From: UBA1672 sp964015995
GTDB lineage: Bacteria; Pseudomonadota; Alphaproteobacteria; Micavibrionales; Micavibrionaceae
Direction: 5' to 3'
DNA: 7,107 nucleotides
Assembly (NCBI GenBank): GCA_964015995.1
Contig: CAXHFH010000109.1
Span: 1 to 7,107, forward strand
The translations under genes and the position numbers were made by a program. The notes below the pieces were generated by a model that saw only the letters and a program-made list of their open reading frames with translations, made no database searches and was not told the origin of the DNA. This document shows positions 5,277 to 7,107 of the stretch, piece by piece. Positions within the stretch are counted from its first letter, which is position 1. Each line of letters starts with the position of its first letter.

Positions 5277-6635
5277 CTAATAAACTCCGAGAGATTTAAA
5301 CATACGCGTTAGGCTTTCCGCTTTGGCGGCTTTTGCCGATATAACAGCAGATTCCGCGGCATTCGCGTTGCGCTGTACGTCCAGTACGTCAAGGAATGAA
5401 ACCTCACCTTCTTTGAACAGAGCCTGCGAGAGTTCTAATGCTTTTTCCGCGCTTTTATAGGCACGCACCAACGATACGGTTTGCTCTTCAATATGCGCAT
5501 AATCACTGATGGCTGATTCCACATCTTGAACAGCAACCAAAATGGTTTTTCTATATTGCTCATAGGCGATTTTCTCACGCGCGCGTGCAGCATCAATACG
5601 CCCTTCTATGCGACCAAAATCCAGTAAGGACACCGCCGCACCAAGACCAACATTCCACGGATTCGCCGCGTTCAACAACGCGCTGTCCGCGATACCGTAA
5701 AAACCGCTAATTGTAAAAGACGGAAATAATTCTGCGGTCGCAGCTTCGCTCAAGGATGTGTTCGCAGCCAATGTCGCCGAGGCTGCCAATATATCAGGAC
5801 GCAAAGCCAAAACCTGTGCAGGTGCCATTAAAACAGGTTCTACATCGGCGCCCGGAATTTCCGCATCACTGACCAAATGTGATTGCACAATGGCGGGCAA
5901 CGCACCTGTCAGAACGCTCAAACGCAAACGAGCATTTTCCTTTTGCTGTTCAAACCCATGTACGGATGCACGCGTTGTACTGACCAGATTAATCGCGCGC
6001 TCTACATCCAATCTGGGCGCAGAGCCCAGGCGATTAAGATCGCGGATCAAATCAAGCGTACGCTCTTGTGATTTTAGGTTTTTATTCGCAATACGAACCT
6101 GATTTTGCGCGGCGCGATAGTCAATATAACTGCGCGTCACTTCGGCGATCAATGTTAGAGTTGCATCATTATATTGCGCCTCGGCGGCCTTCACGGTGGC
6201 ATCAGCCGCGCTCGCGGTTTTGCGGTTTTGACCGAAGATATCAAGCTCGAAAGAGGCATCAAACTGTGCATCGTAAAACGAGTCCGCTGATGTGCCGCTA
6301 ATTTCGGTATTCTCACGCCCCGTAGAGCTGGACGCACCGATTTGCGGAAATAAAAATGACCTGCTTGTGCGGCGTAATCCGCGCGATTCCAATATTCTGG
6401 CTTCGGCCATCAAACGGTCCGGACTATGTGCGAGTGATAATGTCACAAGATTAGATAGCGCGGGGTCATTAAACTTATTCCACCACTGATGAAGGTCTTT
6501 CGCATCAATATTCTGTGACAATGCGCTTTGCTTAACGCTCCAATCTTTCGGCTGATCAGGCGCACGCAGATCCATCCCGTTGCCAAGACAACCGCTCAAG
6601 AATAACGACAATGGAATGATAAGCAGTTTTTTCAT
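5277..6635 (-). CDS. Outer-membrane efflux lipoprotein, NodT family (OprM/TolC-like channel)
   Basis: This complete 452-residue protein is the outer-membrane channel of a tripartite efflux pump. The signal peptide ends in lipobox LSGC with lipidated Cys16; Leu follows, so no Asp retention signal. Family landmarks are in order: LHQWWNKFNDPALSNLV (48-64), AEARILESRGLR (77-88), FELDIFGQNRK (129-139; the SWELDLFG-type strand), a long periplasmic helical hairpin (about 145-240), LRPDILAA (278-285), AELFPSFTISGFYG (301-314), LLDFGRIEGRIDAAR (337-351), a second helical hairpin (about 350-440), GEVSFLDVLDVQRN (410-423) and the C-terminal KSLGVY. Length is normal for the family (about 450-490). It starts 4 bp after the stop of the RND pump gene, so the two are co-transcribed and probably translationally coupled. 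The membrane fusion protein expected in such operons is presumably beyond the right edge. Substrate specificity cannot be read from sequence. Confidence 0.95.
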   Translation of the reverse strand: MKKLLIIPLSLFLSGCLGNGMDLRAPDQPKDWSVKQSALSQNIDAKDLHQWWNKFNDPALSNLVTLSLAHSPDRLMAEARILESRGLRRTSRSFLFPQIGASSSTGRENTEISGTSADSFYDAQFDASFELDIFGQNRKTASAADATVKAAEAQYNDATLTLIAEVTRSYIDYRAAQNQVRIANKNLKSQERTLDLIRDLNRLGSAPRLDVERAINLVSTTRASVHGFEQQKENARLRLSVLTGALPAIVQSHLVSDAEIPGADVEPVLMAPAQVLALRPDILAASATLAANTSLSEAATAELFPSFTISGFYGIADSALLNAANPWNVGLGAAVSLLDFGRIEGRIDAARAREKIAYEQYRKTILVAVQDVESAISDYAHIEEQTVSLVRAYKSAEKALELSQALFKEGEVSFLDVLDVQRNANAAESAVISAKAAKAESLTRMFKSLGVY

Positions 6636-6639
6636 AAAT

Positions 6640-7107
6640 TTATTCCGTTACTTTCGGTTTTTTATTACCTGTCAGCTTTATCTCCAAATTCCGAAGTGCG
6701 ACATAGAAAACAGGCGTAAAGATCAGGCCGAAGAATGTTACACCAAGCATACCCGAGAAAACAGAAATACCGATAGCTTGGCGCATTTCCGCACCCGCAC
6801 CATGACTGAATGCCAGTGGCATAACACCCATGATAAAGGCAAATGATGTCATCAAAATCGGACGTAAGCGCAAACGCGATGCCTCGACCGCCGCCTCAAT
6901 CACTGATCGTCCATGATTCTCCAGATCGCGCGCAAACTCAACAATCAAAATCGCGTTTTTACAGGCCAATCCGGCGAGCACAAACAGACTGATCTGAGTG
7001 AAAATGTTGTTATCACCGCCCGTTAAGTAAATGCCGATAATCGCGGATAAAATACCCATTGGCACGATCAAGATCACGGCAAGCGGCAGCGCAAGACTTT
7101 CATATTG
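6640..7107 (-). CDS. RND efflux pump inner-membrane subunit (HAE1/AcrB-like), C-terminal end
   Basis: The frame is open to the right edge, giving the last 155 residues of a proton-driven RND transporter; the family is about 1030-1050 residues. The visible part covers roughly the last four or five transmembrane helices. It opens with YESLALPLAVILIVPMGIL, matching AcrB YESWSIPFSVMLVVPLGVI. GLACKNAILIVEFARDL (46-62) contains Lys50, equivalent to AcrB Lys940 of the proton-relay network. RLRPILMTSFAFIMGVMPL (80-98) contains Arg80 and Thr87, equivalent to AcrB Arg971 and Thr978. GAGAEMRQAIG (103-113) and FTPVFYVALR (130-139) complete the family pattern. All visible proton-relay residues are present, so the pump looks functional. 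The real start lies outside the window; the internal GTG at 7077 is not a start. The NodT-family channel gene follows 4 bp downstream. Substrate is unknown. Confidence 0.97.
   Translation of the reverse strand, partial: QYESLALPLAVILIVPMGILSAIIGIYLTGGDNNIFTQISLFVLAGLACKNAILIVEFARDLENHGRSVIEAAVEASRLRLRPILMTSFAFIMGVMPLAFSHGAGAEMRQAIGISVFSGMLGVTFFGLIFTPVFYVALRNLEIKLTGNKKPKVTE

Noticed and set aside
7075..7077. GTG at 7077 as start of a short membrane protein
   Set aside because: The frame is open to the window edge and the preceding residues (YESLALPLA) match the AcrB family, so this is the C-terminal end of a large pump, not a small gene.

Overview
The window looks like a chromosomal piece of an alphaproteobacterium with moderate base composition. 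The best lineage marker is the small zinc-ribbon/acidic protein at 750-1202 (FYDLN_acid, TIGR02300-type), a family known essentially from Alphaproteobacteria. Genus cannot be told from the sequence. I see no insertion sequence, phage gene, tRNA, rRNA or CRISPR array; coding density is high and gene boundaries are tight.

Layout, left to right: the N-terminal half of a thiolase (acetyl-CoA acyltransferase) runs leftward off the edge (579 to 1, minus). A 170-bp divergent intergenic region separates it from the rightward FYDLN_acid gene (750-1202), which ends in a clear intrinsic terminator. Only 23 bp after that terminator comes prmA (1262-2173, plus), for ribosomal protein L11 methyltransferase. 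It converges, with a 14-bp gap, on a leftward gene (2188-3219) whose product I read as a shortened, divergent malonyl-CoA decarboxylase-like protein.

The right half (3329-7107) is all minus strand and reads from right to left as a compact gene cluster: the C-terminal end of an RND (HAE1/AcrB-type) efflux pump; a NodT-family outer-membrane efflux lipoprotein 4 bp later; then, after 51 bp, a ydbH-ynbE-ydbL set whose genes overlap by 4 bp and 1 bp. In E. coli YdbH and YnbE form an intermembrane bridge that carries phospholipid to the outer membrane, with YdbL as accessory factor. The pump/channel pair would export small molecules across the same envelope, so the cluster is envelope-directed.

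The points most worth a second look are the half-length YdbH (458 residues against about 880 in E. coli) kept with intact YnbE and YdbL; a perfect -10-like TATAAT so close to the ydbH start that the mRNA could be leaderless; the short MCD-like protein that keeps the C-terminal catalytic landmarks but seems to lack the N-terminal helical domain; and prmA starting at a GTG without Shine-Dalgarno just behind a strong terminator. I did not find evidence of an entirely new kind of system.
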